The notes below the pieces were generated by a model. That model had not been told where the DNA came from, made no database searches, and was given only the letters and a program-made list of their open reading frames with translations. A program made the translations under genes and the position numbers. Source: Candidatus Saccharimonadota bacterium (GTDB lineage: Bacteria; Patescibacteriota; Saccharimonadia; Saccharimonadales; Saccharimonadaceae). Taken from it: a stretch of DNA of 32,378 bases. The stretch is taken from contig JAFRBI010000006.1 in NCBI GenBank assembly GCA_017404935.1, forward strand, positions 1-32,378, written 5' to 3'. Positions 1-7,473 of the stretch are shown here, piece after piece (within the stretch, counting starts at the first letter, position 1; each line of letters starts with the position of its first letter).

Positions 1-149
1 CCATTATCTTTTCCCCTGTTAAGTACTTAATTCCAATCGAAAAAGCGGTCAAAAATCTCAACGCTGATAACGATTTGGTTAGAACCTGTCCACAACAGAG
101 AAAAAATGACCCCGAAGGGTCGATTTCAAAACAATGGTGCTGGAAGTAG
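1..149 (+). other. Left edge; possible 3' tail of an unassigned ORF
   Basis: Frame 3 stays open from the window edge to a TAG at 147-149, about 48 codons. It runs through the terminator hairpin at 101-122 and into the antisense of tRNA-Tyr, so its last third is unlikely to be real coding sequence. The first 30 or so residues look protein-like but match no family I recognise. The reverse strand is also open over part of this stretch, so openness alone is weak evidence. Bases 1-100 hold nothing else I can name. Confidence 0.2.
101..122 (-). terminator. Intrinsic terminator of the tRNA-Thr/tRNA-Tyr unit
   Basis: Read on the minus strand, GACCC pairs with GGGTC around a TTCG tetraloop and is followed by A and six T. 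It lies just downstream of tRNA-Tyr and should end that transcript. Confidence 0.75.
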
Positions 150-219
150 GACTCGAACCTACGAAGGCCGAAGCCGAGAGATTTACAGTCTCTTGTCATT
201 GCCACTAGACGATTCCAGC
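135..219 (-). tRNA. tRNA-Tyr (anticodon GTA)
   Basis: The cloverleaf is read on the minus strand. The 7-bp acceptor stem is GCTGGAA with TTCCAGC, the anticodon stem-loop is GAGACTGTAAATCTC with anticodon GTA, and there is a long class II variable arm and a GGTTCGAGTCC T-arm. The 3' CCA is encoded (TGG at 135-137 on the plus strand). It follows tRNA-Thr by 7 nt and is probably co-transcribed with it from the promoter at 312-320. Confidence 0.95.
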
Positions 220-226
220 ATTTTAA

Positions 227-302
227 TGGAGCCGCCAACCAGGTTTGAACTGGTGACCTCATCCTTACCATGGATGCGCTCTACCAACTGAGCTATAGCG
301 GC
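227..302 (-). tRNA. tRNA-Thr (anticodon GGT)
   Basis: The minus-strand cloverleaf has acceptor GCCGCTA with TGGCGGC (one G-U pair). The anticodon stem is CATCC/GGATG around the loop ATGGTAA, giving anticodon GGT. The CCA is encoded at plus 227-229. It is the first gene of a two-tRNA unit with tRNA-Tyr. Confidence 0.95.
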
Positions 303-311
303 ATTTTATTT

Positions 312-320
312 ATTATATCA
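312..320 (-). promoter_or_regulatory. Extended -10 promoter for the tRNA-Thr/Tyr unit
   Basis: The minus strand reads TGATATAAT, ending 9 nt before the mature 5' end of tRNA-Thr. It is the same extended -10 form that recurs across the window. No clear -35 is seen. Confidence 0.7.
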
Positions 321-328
321 TAGCCAGG

Positions 329-357
329 AAAAAAGCGCCAGAGTTTGGCGCTTTTTT
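329..357 (-). terminator. Intrinsic terminator after the PurE-like gene
   Basis: AGCGCCA pairs with TGGCGCT around a short loop, flanked by six A on the left and six T on the right, so it can work in both directions. The minus-strand gene ending at 362 runs straight into it. Confidence 0.8.
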
Positions 358-361
358 GTGG

Positions 362-781
362 TTAGGAGATTGCCCGATATTGAGCAGCTTTGTTGGTGAT
401 GATTTCAATGGCTGTCTGAGTGGCAGTTTTGATATCTTCTTCTGACATAATCACCAGCGGGGCGCCTTTTTTCGAAAGTTCTTTCATAGCCCCACCGTAT
501 GAATTGGGTATTTGGCCATCTTCACTCTCAAGCAGAACAGCGATAACCGGCCTGTTGGTGTAGGCAGCAACACAACACGAAAGAGTAGTCGCCTGATTTG
601 CTCCAACAATGAATATATCTGCCAGAGAACTCAGCACCGTTTCCCGCAGATCGCTGGTTGAGCACTTCGATGAGAGAATCTTTGCCTCTATGTCGATACC
701 AGCACTCAGGATATCATCTACGGTGGCCATCAATCTTCTTTCAGCTTCTGCCGAATCTGAAATATACGTAATCTGTCCCAT
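362..781 (-). CDS. PurE-like protein, probably without AIR carboxylase activity
   Basis: The 139-residue product follows the PurE (N5-CAIR mutase/AIR carboxylase) fold pattern. An N-terminal beta strand leads to SDSAEAE where PurE has the SDSD phosphate-binding motif. Next comes a SSKCST segment in place of SAHRTP. The segment IFIVGANQATTLSCCVAAYT, followed by NRPVIAV, lies where PurE has a GAGGAAHLPG loop and PVIGVP. The catalytic His and the glycine-rich loop are therefore not preserved, so this is a divergent homologue or a different activity on the same fold; this is inference from pattern, not from a search. I chose the ATG at 781: the upstream in-frame start is a TTG that overlaps the AAAGGAG ribosome binding site. 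No purine genes lie nearby. Confidence 0.55.
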   Translation of the reverse strand: MGQITYISDSAEAERRLMATVDDILSAGIDIEAKILSSKCSTSDLRETVLSSLADIFIVGANQATTLSCCVAAYTNRPVIAVLLESEDGQIPNSYGGAMKELSKKGAPLVIMSEEDIKTATQTAIEIITNKAAQYRAIS

Positions 782-835
782 ATTCCCACAAACTCCTTTC
801 AAGGTGCAAAACTACAAAAAATAGCTACTCTTACC

Positions 836-844
836 ATTATATCA
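836..844 (-). promoter_or_regulatory. Extended -10 promoter for the PurE-like gene
   Basis: The minus strand reads TGATATAAT. The start codon is about 54 nt downstream and is preceded by AAAGGAG, so this is a conventional leadered gene. Confidence 0.6.
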
Positions 845-888
845 CATTTATGCTTAAAAATCAAGACTCCAAGCGCCAGATTATGTAG

Positions 889-894
889 TATAAT
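889..894 (+). promoter_or_regulatory. Probable -10 element for the SDR-rubrerythrin operon
   Basis: TATAAT stands 26 nt before the ATG at 921, with GAGGAG as ribosome binding site between them. There is no TG extension and no convincing -35. Confidence 0.5.
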
Positions 895-920
895 TAAAAA
901 AAGTAAAAGAGGAGTGTAAT

Positions 921-1682
921 ATGTTTGACCTTAAAGGAAAAGTAGCAGCTGTATCTGGGGCCTCTTCTGGCTTGGGGCAGCAGATGGCTTTGGCTCTTGC
1001 TCGCCAGGGCGCTAGCTTAGTAATTATGGCGCGCAGAATGGAGCGACTAGAGGAATTTAAGCCAAAACTTTTGAAAGAAGGCGCAAAGGAAGTGCTCGCG
1101 ATTAAGTGCGATGTGACTTCCTCCGAAGATATTAATAACGCCGCCAAAGAGGCTGAAAAGAAATTCGGCCACGTAGATATTCTTTTGAACTGTGCTGGTT
1201 CCTCTAAGGACAAGGGCGTTTTAGATATGAACGACGAGGAGTGGGACTTTACCATTGCTACAGATGAGACTTCTGTGTTTAAGATGACACGCGCGTTTGG
1301 TAAAATTATGAAGAAAAACCACTACGGGCGCATTATTAATATCGCTTCGATGTATGGTTTAGTAGGGAACACTGAGATTCCTACCGTAGCTTATCATACT
1401 TCCAAAGGCGCAGTGGTCAACTTTACTCGTGCAGTAGCAGCGGAGCTCGCAACTGAGGGGATTACTTGTAACGCAATTTGCCCAGGGTATTTTTATACCG
1501 AGCTAACTACCGCAGTACTCGATACCGAAAGATTCCAGAATTTTGCCAAAACCATGGTGCCAATGCAAAGATATGGCAAGCCAGGTGAGCTAGATGCTGC
1601 GGTTGTCTTCTTGGCATCTGAAGAAGCTTCGTATGTTAACGGTGTGATTTTGCCAGTAGACGGTGGCTATACTTGTATTTAA
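921..1682 (+). CDS. Short-chain dehydrogenase/reductase (FabG/gluconate 5-dehydrogenase type)
   Basis: The 253 residues are full length for a classical SDR, a cytosolic NAD(P)H-dependent keto/alcohol oxidoreductase. Visible motifs are the cofactor loop SGASSGLG (12-19), an ARR segment (37-39) after strand 2 that favours NADP(H), NCAG (90-93), the catalytic Ser in IASM (143), YHTSK (Tyr158, Lys162) and PGYF. The Asn of the catalytic tetrad, normally in a VN..GVF context, appears as Asp115 in TDETSVF. The C-terminus VNGVILPVDGGY is typical of FabG and IdnO-like enzymes. The substrate cannot be told from the sequence. It is followed 9 nt later by rubrerythrin and is surely co-transcribed with it. 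Confidence 0.85.
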   Translation: MFDLKGKVAAVSGASSGLGQQMALALARQGASLVIMARRMERLEEFKPKLLKEGAKEVLAIKCDVTSSEDINNAAKEAEKKFGHVDILLNCAGSSKDKGVLDMNDEEWDFTIATDETSVFKMTRAFGKIMKKNHYGRIINIASMYGLVGNTEIPTVAYHTSKGAVVNFTRAVAAELATEGITCNAICPGYFYTELTTAVLDTERFQNFAKTMVPMQRYGKPGELDAAVVFLASEEASYVNGVILPVDGGYTCI

Positions 1683-1691
1683 GGAGGCTAA

Positions 1692-2237
1692 ATGAAAACT
1701 ATTTATAGTGGGACTAAAACTGAGGAAAATCTCAAAAAAGCTTTGGCAGGGGAATCTGAAGCTAGAAATAAATACACTTTTTATGCTTCCAAGGCCAAAA
1801 AAGATGGCTACGAGCAAATTGCAGCGATTTTTACCGAGACGGCCGACAACGAAAAAGAACACGCTAAAATGTGGTATAAAGAGCTTCATGGTGGCGAAGT
1901 AGAAGATACTGAAACCAACCTTGAGGCAGCAGCCGAGGGCGAAAATTACGAATGGACTGATATGTATAAAGGTTTTGCTGAAACTGCTCGCGAGGAAGGT
2001 TTTGAAGATCTTGCCAAGAAATTTGAAGAAGTGGCATTGATTGAAAAATCTCATGAGGAGAGATATCGTCGCTTACTTTCAAATGTGCGCGAGAAAAAAG
2101 TCTTTTCTAAAGATGGCGAAGCGATTTGGGTATGTAGAAATTGTGGCCATGTGGTAATTGGTAAATCTGCGCCAGAAGTTTGCCCGGTGTGTAACCACCC
2201 ACAAGCCTACTTTGAATTAAAAGCTTCGAACTATTAA
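1692..2237 (+). CDS. rbr: Rubrerythrin
   Basis: Rubrerythrins are non-haem diiron peroxidases that detoxify hydrogen peroxide in anaerobes and microaerophiles, receiving electrons through their rubredoxin domain. The 181 residues contain a four-helix ferritin-like domain with the diiron ligands in [18 protein letters not shown] and the second-half pair [15 protein letters not shown]-terminal rubredoxin-like domain has CRNCG and CPVCN knuckles. The gene has a perfect AAGGAGG site that overlaps the stop of the SDR gene, and it ends directly in a terminator. The pairing with an NADPH-type SDR hints at a redox-stress unit. Confidence 0.93.
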   Translation: MKTIYSGTKTEENLKKALAGESEARNKYTFYASKAKKDGYEQIAAIFTETADNEKEHAKMWYKELHGGEVEDTETNLEAAAEGENYEWTDMYKGFAETAREEGFEDLAKKFEEVALIEKSHEERYRRLLSNVREKKVFSKDGEAIWVCRNCGHVVIGKSAPEVCPVCNHPQAYFELKASNY

Positions 2238-2267
2238 AAAATAGCCCCTTTTCTGGGGCTATTTTTT
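2235..2267. terminator. Bidirectional terminator between rbr and the membrane protein gene
   Basis: ATAGCCCC pairs with GGGGCTAT around TTTTCT, with an A-run before and a T-run after. It can end both the plus-strand rbr operon and the minus-strand gene that stops at 2278. Confidence 0.88.
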
Positions 2268-2277
2268 GTTGGCCTAA

Positions 2278-2826
2278 TTATTTTTCTAGATTTTTGGCGC
2301 TGTATTTAGCTTTGCCGAAACCAAGAATCAAGGTAAAGATGTTTGGCAAGAAGATGATGCCAAGGGTGTAGCCGACGCCTTTGCCGAAGGCTTTGGCAAG
2401 TCTAATTGCAACGGTAATCGTGGTGGCAAGCCCCACTACGCAAGAAATAGCTGTACCGATGATATAAGCGGTGTGACCGGTAAGATCAGCAACACTGTAA
2501 GTCCAGACGCCATCGCTAGTAACGGTGGTGGCGGTTGGCATATCTGCACCCATCAAGATAGATGCGAAAATGGTAGCGCCAAGCATTGCCCAGAACCATT
2601 TTTCAATACCACAGATTCTAAAGAGAATGAAGGTATTATAGATTGGAATTAAGATTTTCCAGCCTTTTTCGCCGGCTTTTGCAAAAATTCTCCAGCCAGC
2701 GATGATTAATAGTACGCCAATAATTAAACCGACAGTTAAAATAGTGCCAAGAGTTGCACCTACGACTGCGGCTTGACCGGTGGTCAAAGTATTAGCGCTG
2801 TCTAAATTGTAAGTTAAAGTATTCAT
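2278..2826 (-). CDS. Small polytopic membrane protein, DUF5684-like
   Basis: The 182-residue protein has four likely membrane helices. The segment WRIFAKAGEKGWKILIPIYN lies after helix 1, and the C-terminal helix FLPNIFTLILGFG is followed by KY. This layout (a W..F.KAG..GW..LIPIYN loop and a final FLP...LGFG-KY helix) is that of the DUF5684 family of uncharacterised membrane proteins, sometimes found near signal peptidases. No catalytic residues stand out. The first 20 residues before helix 1 are polar and could be external. AAAGGAG precedes the ATG closely, and the promoter lies 29 nt upstream. Confidence 0.7.
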   Translation of the reverse strand: MNTLTYNLDSANTLTTGQAAVVGATLGTILTVGLIIGVLLIIAGWRIFAKAGEKGWKILIPIYNTFILFRICGIEKWFWAMLGATIFASILMGADMPTATTVTSDGVWTYSVADLTGHTAYIIGTAISCVVGLATTITVAIRLAKAFGKGVGYTLGIIFLPNIFTLILGFGKAKYSAKNLEK

Positions 2827-2855
2827 ATACTCCTTTCTACTTTATACTTATGTCT

Positions 2856-2864
2856 ATTATATCA
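2856..2864 (-). promoter_or_regulatory. Extended -10 promoter for the DUF5684-like gene
   Basis: The minus strand reads TGATATAAT, 29 nt before the start codon; a ribosome binding site lies in the leader. Confidence 0.65.
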
Positions 2865-2905
2865 TGTTTATGGTAAAAACAATAATTTTCAAATCAAAAA
2901 TTATA

Positions 2906-2914
2906 TGATATAAT
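2906..2914 (+). promoter_or_regulatory. Extended -10 promoter for tRNA-Thr(TGT)
   Basis: TGATATAAT ends 9 nt before the mature tRNA 5' end, the same spacing as for tRNA-Thr(GGT). TTTTCA at 2886-2891 is a weak -35 at 17 bp. Confidence 0.65.
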
Positions 2915-2923
2915 GAGCATATT

Positions 2924-2999
2924 GCCGTCTTAGCTCAGTTGGTAGAGCAACGGTTTTGTAAACCGTAGGTCATCAGTTCGAGCCTGATAGACGGCTCCA
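2924..2999 (+). tRNA. tRNA-Thr (anticodon TGT)
   Basis: The acceptor is GCCGTCT with AGACGGC. The anticodon stem ACGGT/ACCGT surrounds TTTGTAA, giving anticodon TGT. The T-arm and an encoded CCA (2997-2999) are present. Eight T follow the CCA directly, with no separate terminator hairpin before the next promoter. Confidence 0.95.
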
Positions 3000-3008
3000 T
3001 TTTTTTTG

Positions 3009-3017
3009 TGATATAAT
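3009..3017 (+). promoter_or_regulatory. Extended -10 promoter, leaderless, for rmuC
   Basis: TGATATAAT is followed by only six bases (GGTCTT) before the ATG at 3024, so the expected transcription start falls on or next to the start codon. There is no Shine-Dalgarno sequence. Confidence 0.7.
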
Positions 3018-3023
3018 GGTCTT

Positions 3024-4145
3024 ATGGATATAATTTTAGGTGTGATGGGGGTAATAATAATTGTTCTTTTGGTGGCAGTTTTGATTGTAAATCTTAGAAA
3101 AAAGCCAGAGATGAGTTCTGATTACAAAAAGATGGAAGAGCGCTTGATTCGGATGGAGGGTGAAATTTCCAAATTAAACCCTGAGATTGACCGTAATTTT
3201 CGTGAAAATCGTAAAGAAATTGCCGAAAATTTAGAGAGGCTCCAAACCGGCAATGAGAAAAAACTCGAAGAAATGCGCGAAACCGTAGATGAAAAGCTTA
3301 AAGCCTCGGTAGAAAAACGGTTTGATGAGAGTTTCAAGACAATTTCTAAGCAACTTTCGGATGTTTATCAAGGCTTAGGCGAAATGAAGGGGCTGGCTAA
3401 TGGCGTGGGCGATCTTAAAAAGGTGATGGAGGGGGTGAAAACTCGGGGTATTTATGGCGAAGTGCAGCTGGGTGCGATTATTGAGGATGTTTTATCTAAA
3501 AACCAATACGAAGAGAATATCATTACTAAGCAGGGCTCCAATGACAGAGTGGAATTCGCGGTAAAAATGCCGGGTAAAGAGACCGATGTGTTTCTTCCGA
3601 TCGACTCTAAGTTCCCGGTAGAGAACTATTCGCGGTTGATTGCGGCTTATGATAGCGGTAACAAAACAGAGGTGGCGGAATATCAGAAGGCGCTGGCTTC
3701 AGACGTTAAAGAGCAGGCGAAAAAGATTTCTTCCAAATATCTCGACCCGCCAAAAACAACTGATTTTGGCATGATGTTTGTGCCAACAGAGTCACTTTAT
3801 GCTGAGATTCTAAGAATTCCGGGCCTTTCTGATGAGATTCGCCAAAAATATAATATTGCAATTGCTTCGCCTTCGACGCTTCCGGTGATGCTTTCTGGCC
3901 TTTTGATGGGCTTTAGGACGGTGGCAATAGAAAAACGCTCGGCAGAAGTCTGGCAAACTCTCGGTGCGGTAAAGACTCAGTTTGGTAAATTTGGTGATTT
4001 GCTCGATGGCGTACAAAAGAAGCTGCAGGAGTCGGCCAACAAAATCGAATCCGCTAAAACTACTTCTCGCCAAATTGAGAGAAAATTGAAAAACGTAGAA
4101 GAACTCCCCGAAGCCGATTCGGTGAAATTGATTGGGGAAGTCTAG
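3024..4145 (+). CDS. rmuC: RmuC family DNA recombination protein
   Basis: RmuC proteins are membrane-tethered, coiled-coil proteins with a nuclease-like core; in E. coli loss of RmuC raises inversion at short inverted repeats. The 373 residues show an N-terminal membrane helix (about 3-24), a long charged coiled coil (30-110), and the RmuC core with the family segments TRGIYGEVQLGAIIEDVL, VEFAVKMPG, FLPIDSKFP and FVPTESLYAEIL. A C-terminal coiled coil ends the protein. It is transcribed alone and converges on lepB, sharing the CTAG stop palindrome at 4142-4145. Its presence is notable in a window that carries two long palindromes. Confidence 0.93.
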   Translation: MDIILGVMGVIIIVLLVAVLIVNLRKKPEMSSDYKKMEERLIRMEGEISKLNPEIDRNFRENRKEIAENLERLQTGNEKKLEEMRETVDEKLKASVEKRFDESFKTISKQLSDVYQGLGEMKGLANGVGDLKKVMEGVKTRGIYGEVQLGAIIEDVLSKNQYEENIITKQGSNDRVEFAVKMPGKETDVFLPIDSKFPVENYSRLIAAYDSGNKTEVAEYQKALASDVKEQAKKISSKYLDPPKTTDFGMMFVPTESLYAEILRIPGLSDEIRQKYNIAIASPSTLPVMLSGLLMGFRTVAIEKRSAEVWQTLGAVKTQFGKFGDLLDGVQKKLQESANKIESAKTTSRQIERKLKNVEELPEADSVKLIGEV

Positions 4146-4825
4146 AACGTTCGCATTGAATCGAATGGGAATAAACGGAAGATTACAGGGCCGATGATAC
4201 GGCAGTATGGAATGGTGCCGAGGCCGTTTCTAGAGTCCCAAGAGTTAGAACCTTCACGGTTGTCGCCAGATACAAAGAGTTCGCCTTCTGGGACGATAGT
4301 ATCTACTTCGCCCGAAGTATAATCTTTTGGTCCATCAGTAGAAGATTTGCGCCATTCGGCATCATAAACAAAGCCTTCTGGGTGTTCGTCATTATAAATT
4401 GTCATAATACCGTCTTTTACTACCACACGTTCACCAGGGAAGGCGATGGCGCGCTTGATGATGTATTGATCTGATACGTTGTTTGGAACAGAGCAGGTCA
4501 TAGGGTTTTCTATGCCTTGGCTTTTATATTCACGAACTTTTTGTTCATCTTCATTCATAAATACTACGATTTGCCCACGTTCTGGAATATAATCTTGCCC
4601 TAAAAAGTGCGCCCAGGATACAGCAGCACGATTTACTACTACGCGATCATCATTTTTAAGAGTATTTTCCATACTAGAACCGACTACGTTGTAAGAACGA
4701 TAGACGTAGGTATTTAAAAACATCGTGCAAAGAACGATTGCAATTACAAACCCAGCTAAGCTCAAAATATCTTTAGCTACTGGGTGTTTCTCAAAAAACT
4801 TCGGGTTCTTTAAGTTGATGTTCAT
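4142..4825 (-). CDS. lepB: Signal peptidase I
   Basis: This membrane Ser/Lys-dyad protease removes signal peptides from Sec-exported proteins. One N-terminal helix (about 19-40) precedes the catalytic region. The nucleophile is Ser51 in GSSMENTL (family consensus SM.PT). Lys124 is in YIIKRAIAFPGE (consensus KR..G.PGD). The box E segment GDNREGSNSWDSR (187-199) carries one insertion relative to GDNR..S.DSR. At 227 residues it is of normal bacterial size. It would process the secreted proteins coded further along. The extended -10 lies 8 nt before the ATG with no ribosome binding site. Confidence 0.95.
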   Translation of the reverse strand: MNINLKNPKFFEKHPVAKDILSLAGFVIAIVLCTMFLNTYVYRSYNVVGSSMENTLKNDDRVVVNRAAVSWAHFLGQDYIPERGQIVVFMNEDEQKVREYKSQGIENPMTCSVPNNVSDQYIIKRAIAFPGERVVVKDGIMTIYNDEHPEGFVYDAEWRKSSTDGPKDYTSGEVDTIVPEGELFVSGDNREGSNSWDSRNGLGTIPYCRIIGPVIFRLFPFDSMRTF

Positions 4826-4833
4826 ATTTATAT

Positions 4834-4869
4834 ATTATAGCACGATATTTTTGATTTTTCTGTTATAAT
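4834..4869. promoter_or_regulatory. Divergent extended -10 pair between lepB and the membrane protein gene
   Basis: The minus strand has TGCTATAAT (4834-4842) ending 8 nt before the lepB ATG. The plus strand has TGTTATAAT (4861-4869) ending 8 nt before the ATG at 4878. Both fit within a 52-bp intergenic gap; neither gene has a Shine-Dalgarno sequence. Confidence 0.7.
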
Positions 4870-4877
4870 AGAAAAGT

Positions 4878-5684
4878 ATGGCAGATTATGTACTGGCTAG
4901 AAAATCTAGAAATATCGCTTCTTCAGCGGTGCACGTGCTTCTGAATATCTTACTCGGGATGGGCGCGGTGCTTATTACTGTGTTTTCGGAAAACCCAGCG
5001 CTAGGGATTCTGCTAGTTTTGGTTTCTAAATGGCGAATGTTTGCAGTAAGAAGTCGCTACCTCTGGACTAACATTAAATCCAATTTAGTAGATTTGATTG
5101 TGGGGCTATCTATCGTGATGCTCTCTTATTATTCTTCTACGGCGAGGAGTTTTGATGAACCGCTAGATTTTGTTTATATTGGGATTTATATGGCGATTTA
5201 CATTGTGTGGCTCCTCTTCATCAAGCCGATGTCATCAGAAAAAGCTACGATGGCGCAGGCTCTAATTGCGGTATTCTTGGGTATTTCGGCATCTACGATT
5301 ATGTCTGCAACGCTTGATGCTACGGTGGCAGTTCTTTTAGCTTTTGTGATAGGTTATGCAGCTTGCCGGCACGTTTTAGTGCAAGCTCAAGGTGGCGTAG
5401 CAGGGCTGACCACTCTTTCTTGTGGTTTGGTTTTTGCGGAAATTGCTTGGCTCTCACACTCTTGGGAAATTGTGTATAGTTTTGGTGATTCTGGCATCAG
5501 AATACCGCAATGTGCGATTATTCTGACGATTTTTGCGTTTGCCTATAACTATGCGCGCCAGGCAATTTTGAGGCATCGTGAAGATTTTCGGTTTAAGGAT
5601 ATTATGGGTCCAATTATTTTTGCAGTACTTCTAATTGCCGTGATTGTGATTTTCTTCTCAAACCCAGCGTTCAACATTTACTAA
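4878..5684 (+). CDS. Conserved-looking polytopic membrane protein of unknown function
   Basis: I do not recognise a family. The 268 residues hold about eight hydrophobic segments (roughly 18-35, 40-50, 68-85, 97-115, 126-145, 148-165, 175-195 and 240-262) and short loops; the first loop carries KWRMFAVRSRYLWTNIKSN, a basic stretch that should face the cytoplasm. There is no signal peptide, no catalytic motif and no transporter signature. The last helix ends the protein almost at once. The 3' end overlaps prmC (convergent) by 14 bp. Confidence 0.7.
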   Translation: MADYVLARKSRNIASSAVHVLLNILLGMGAVLITVFSENPALGILLVLVSKWRMFAVRSRYLWTNIKSNLVDLIVGLSIVMLSYYSSTARSFDEPLDFVYIGIYMAIYIVWLLFIKPMSSEKATMAQALIAVFLGISASTIMSATLDATVAVLLAFVIGYAACRHVLVQAQGGVAGLTTLSCGLVFAEIAWLSHSWEIVYSFGDSGIRIPQCAIILTIFAFAYNYARQAILRHREDFRFKDIMGPIIFAVLLIAVIVIFFSNPAFNIY

Positions 5685-6288
5685 AAACTAATATAAAACC
5701 ATTAGTTTTTTCGTGTTTGTAGCTTTTTTTAGCGTAATTTATAATTTCTTGATGCTGGGACGGGTCGGCCTCGAGAATGAGATATTTAGAGTTTGCAGTG
5801 TCTATCAGCTCTTTGATGAGCTTTAGGCCACCATCTTCGGCGTAAAGAGCAATATTCGGATCGCTTTTTAGGAATTCTTGATCTAGCCAATCCCAATTTT
5901 TATCTACATAGGGGAGATTTGCTACGATAATATCAGGGGTTATATTGACATTTTGGCATAAGTGTGATATAATAGTATGTATAGACGCCTTTAGATTTTG
6001 GGCGTTTTTTTGTGCGATTTTTAGAGCTTTTTTTGATATATCTGAGGCGTAGACATCGGCTTCGGGGAGTTCTATTTTTAGGGTGATAGCGATACATCCT
6101 GAGCCGGTGCCAACATCTAGAATGGTGAGGTTTTTAGGGTCTAATATGGGTTCTTCGGGTTTTACGCCAGGGAGAATTGCTTTGCCGCAGAGTCTTAAAA
6201 CCTCATCTATAATTGCCTCAGTTTCTGGGCGTGGAGTGAGAACATTTTCGTCTACGTAAAAATCGCGACCATAAAAATTAGTTTGCAA
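5671..6288 (-). CDS. prmC: PrmC-like release factor glutamine methyltransferase, short form
   Basis: PrmC methylates the Gln of the GGQ motif in release factors using SAM. The 205 residues begin with [20 protein letters not shown], the normal linker before the catalytic domain. SAM motif I is DVGTGSG (58-64) and the acidic ASDIS follows. The substrate-binding motif, NPPY in PrmC, reads NLPY (124-127). The N-terminal helical domain of about 70 residues found in E. coli PrmC is absent. The start is a TTG inside the last codons of prfA; an in-frame TAA lies five codons upstream and AGGAA stands 7 nt before the TTG, so translation is probably coupled to its own substrate gene. Confidence 0.85.
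   Translation of the reverse strand: MQTNFYGRDFYVDENVLTPRPETEAIIDEVLRLCGKAILPGVKPEEPILDPKNLTILDVGTGSGCIAITLKIELPEADVYASDISKKALKIAQKNAQNLKASIHTIISHLCQNVNITPDIIVANLPYVDKNWDWLDQEFLKSDPNIALYAEDGGLKLIKELIDTANSKYLILEADPSQHQEIINYAKKSYKHEKTNGFILVFSKC
5684..5712 (+). terminator. AT-rich terminator inside the 3' end of prmC
   Basis: AAAACTAAT pairs with ATTAGTTTT around ATAAAACC and runs into TTTTTT. It starts at the stop codon of the plus-strand membrane protein gene and lies inside the coding end of the opposed prmC. The stem is weak in GC. Confidence 0.5.
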
Positions 6289-7315
6289 GGGAACGTTCCT
6301 GTTTTATAAGCTCGGTAATAATATCGTCAATATCGCCGTCCATCGCAGCGTTGATGTTGCTGCGATTGTAATGAATACGATGGTCGGTAATGCGATCTTG
6401 AGGGAAGTTATAAGTGCGAATTTTCTCGGAGCGATCGCCAGTGCCAATGAGAGATTTACGTGCTTCAGAGGCGTTTTTCATTTCTTCTTCTTTTTTCTTT
6501 TCGAGAAGTCTGGAACGGAGAATATTCATAGCCTTAACGCGGTTTTGCTGCTGAGAGCGCTCATCTTGCATCGCCACGACAATGCCAGAAGGTATATGAG
6601 TAATACGCACGGCTGAATCGGTGGTATTAACGCCTTGGCCACCGTGCCCGCCAGAACGGTAAATATCAATACGTAAATCTTCTTGTTTGATTTCGAGGTC
6701 TTCTTCTGACGCTTCTGGAAGCACGGCTACGGTAGCAGTAGAGGTGTGAATACGACCTTGAGACTCGGTAACTGGGACACGCTGAACTCGATGGACGCCA
6801 CCTTCGAATTTGAGTTGGCCATAGGCGTTGTCGCCAGATACCTTGAAAATCACTTCTTTCATACCACCGGTGTCGTTTTCGTTTTTGGAAATAAGCTCTA
6901 CTTTTAATCCGTGTTTTTCGGCATAATGTTGGTACATTCTGAATAGTTCGCCAGCAAAGAGCGAAGCTTCGTCGCCGCCAGCGCCAGCTCTGATTTCGAT
7001 AATGGCTGGTTTGTCGTCGGTAGGGTCGCGTGGAATCAGTAATTCTTCTAACCTGGCTTGGTCTTGTTCTAGGGAAGTTTCGTAATTTTTGATGTCATCT
7101 CTTGCCATTTCGCCAAGTTCCGGGTCATTTACAAGAGATTTGGCTTCTTTTAAATTTTCGGCGTCTTTTTGGATTTTTTCGTCTAGTTCTAAAATTTCCT
7201 TCAAAATGTTAGCCCGTTTGGCCTTGGCAGCAAAATCAGGGCTCGTATAGGCATCAGGAGTAGCTAAGAAAGTCTCAATCTCTTCGGCTTCAGCTTTAAT
7301 TTTAGATAAATCCAT
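6278..7315 (-). CDS. prfA: Peptide chain release factor 1
   Basis: RF1 ends translation at UAA and UAG. The 345 residues contain the anticodon-like tripeptide PVT in [14 protein letters not shown] and the catalytic GGQ in [19 protein letters not shown]. The PVT motif, rather than SPF, makes it RF1 and not RF2. I start it at the ATG at 7315; the longer frame begins with a TTG upstream of the -10 box. An extended -10 ends 9 nt before this ATG. It is transcribed with prmC, its modifying enzyme. Confidence 0.96.
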   Translation of the reverse strand: MDLSKIKAEAEEIETFLATPDAYTSPDFAAKAKRANILKEILELDEKIQKDAENLKEAKSLVNDPELGEMARDDIKNYETSLEQDQARLEELLIPRDPTDDKPAIIEIRAGAGGDEASLFAGELFRMYQHYAEKHGLKVELISKNENDTGGMKEVIFKVSGDNAYGQLKFEGGVHRVQRVPVTESQGRIHTSTATVAVLPEASEEDLEIKQEDLRIDIYRSGGHGGQGVNTTDSAVRITHIPSGIVVAMQDERSQQQNRVKAMNILRSRLLEKKKEEEMKNASEARKSLIGTGDRSEKIRTYNFPQDRITDHRIHYNRSNINAAMDGDIDDIITELIKQERSLAN

Positions 7316-7333
7316 GATATAATAATTATACCA
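7315..7333. promoter_or_regulatory. Back-to-back -10 elements for prfA and tRNA-Val
   Basis: The plus strand has TGATATAAT at 7315-7323, 17 nt before tRNA-Val. The minus strand has TGGTATAAT at 7325-7333, 9 nt before the prfA ATG. Only one base separates the two -10 boxes, so the two promoters should exclude each other. Confidence 0.6.
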
Positions 7334-7340
7334 CAAAAGT

Positions 7341-7417
7341 GGGCTTTTAGCTCAGTTGGCTAGAGCGCAGCATTCACATTGCTGAGGTCACAGGTTCAAG
7401 CCCTGTAAAGCCCACCA
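7341..7417 (+). tRNA. tRNA-Val (anticodon CAC)
   Basis: The acceptor is GGGCTTT with AAAGCCC. The anticodon stem CAGCA/TGCTG surrounds TTCACAT, giving anticodon CAC. The T-arm is ACAGGTTCAAGCCCTGT and the CCA is encoded (7415-7417). Five T follow directly. A second copy of its 3' end lies exactly 77 bp downstream. Confidence 0.95.
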
Positions 7418-7473
7418 TTTTTGATTCTCAAAAACTCAAAAAGCAGGGCTGTGAATCTCGCTAAAGCTCGATG

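Noticed and set aside
1590-2054. A 154-codon minus-strand frame across the SDR and rubrerythrin genes
   Set aside because: It is a shadow of two well-supported genes, has no ribosome binding site and gives a Phe-rich protein without motifs.
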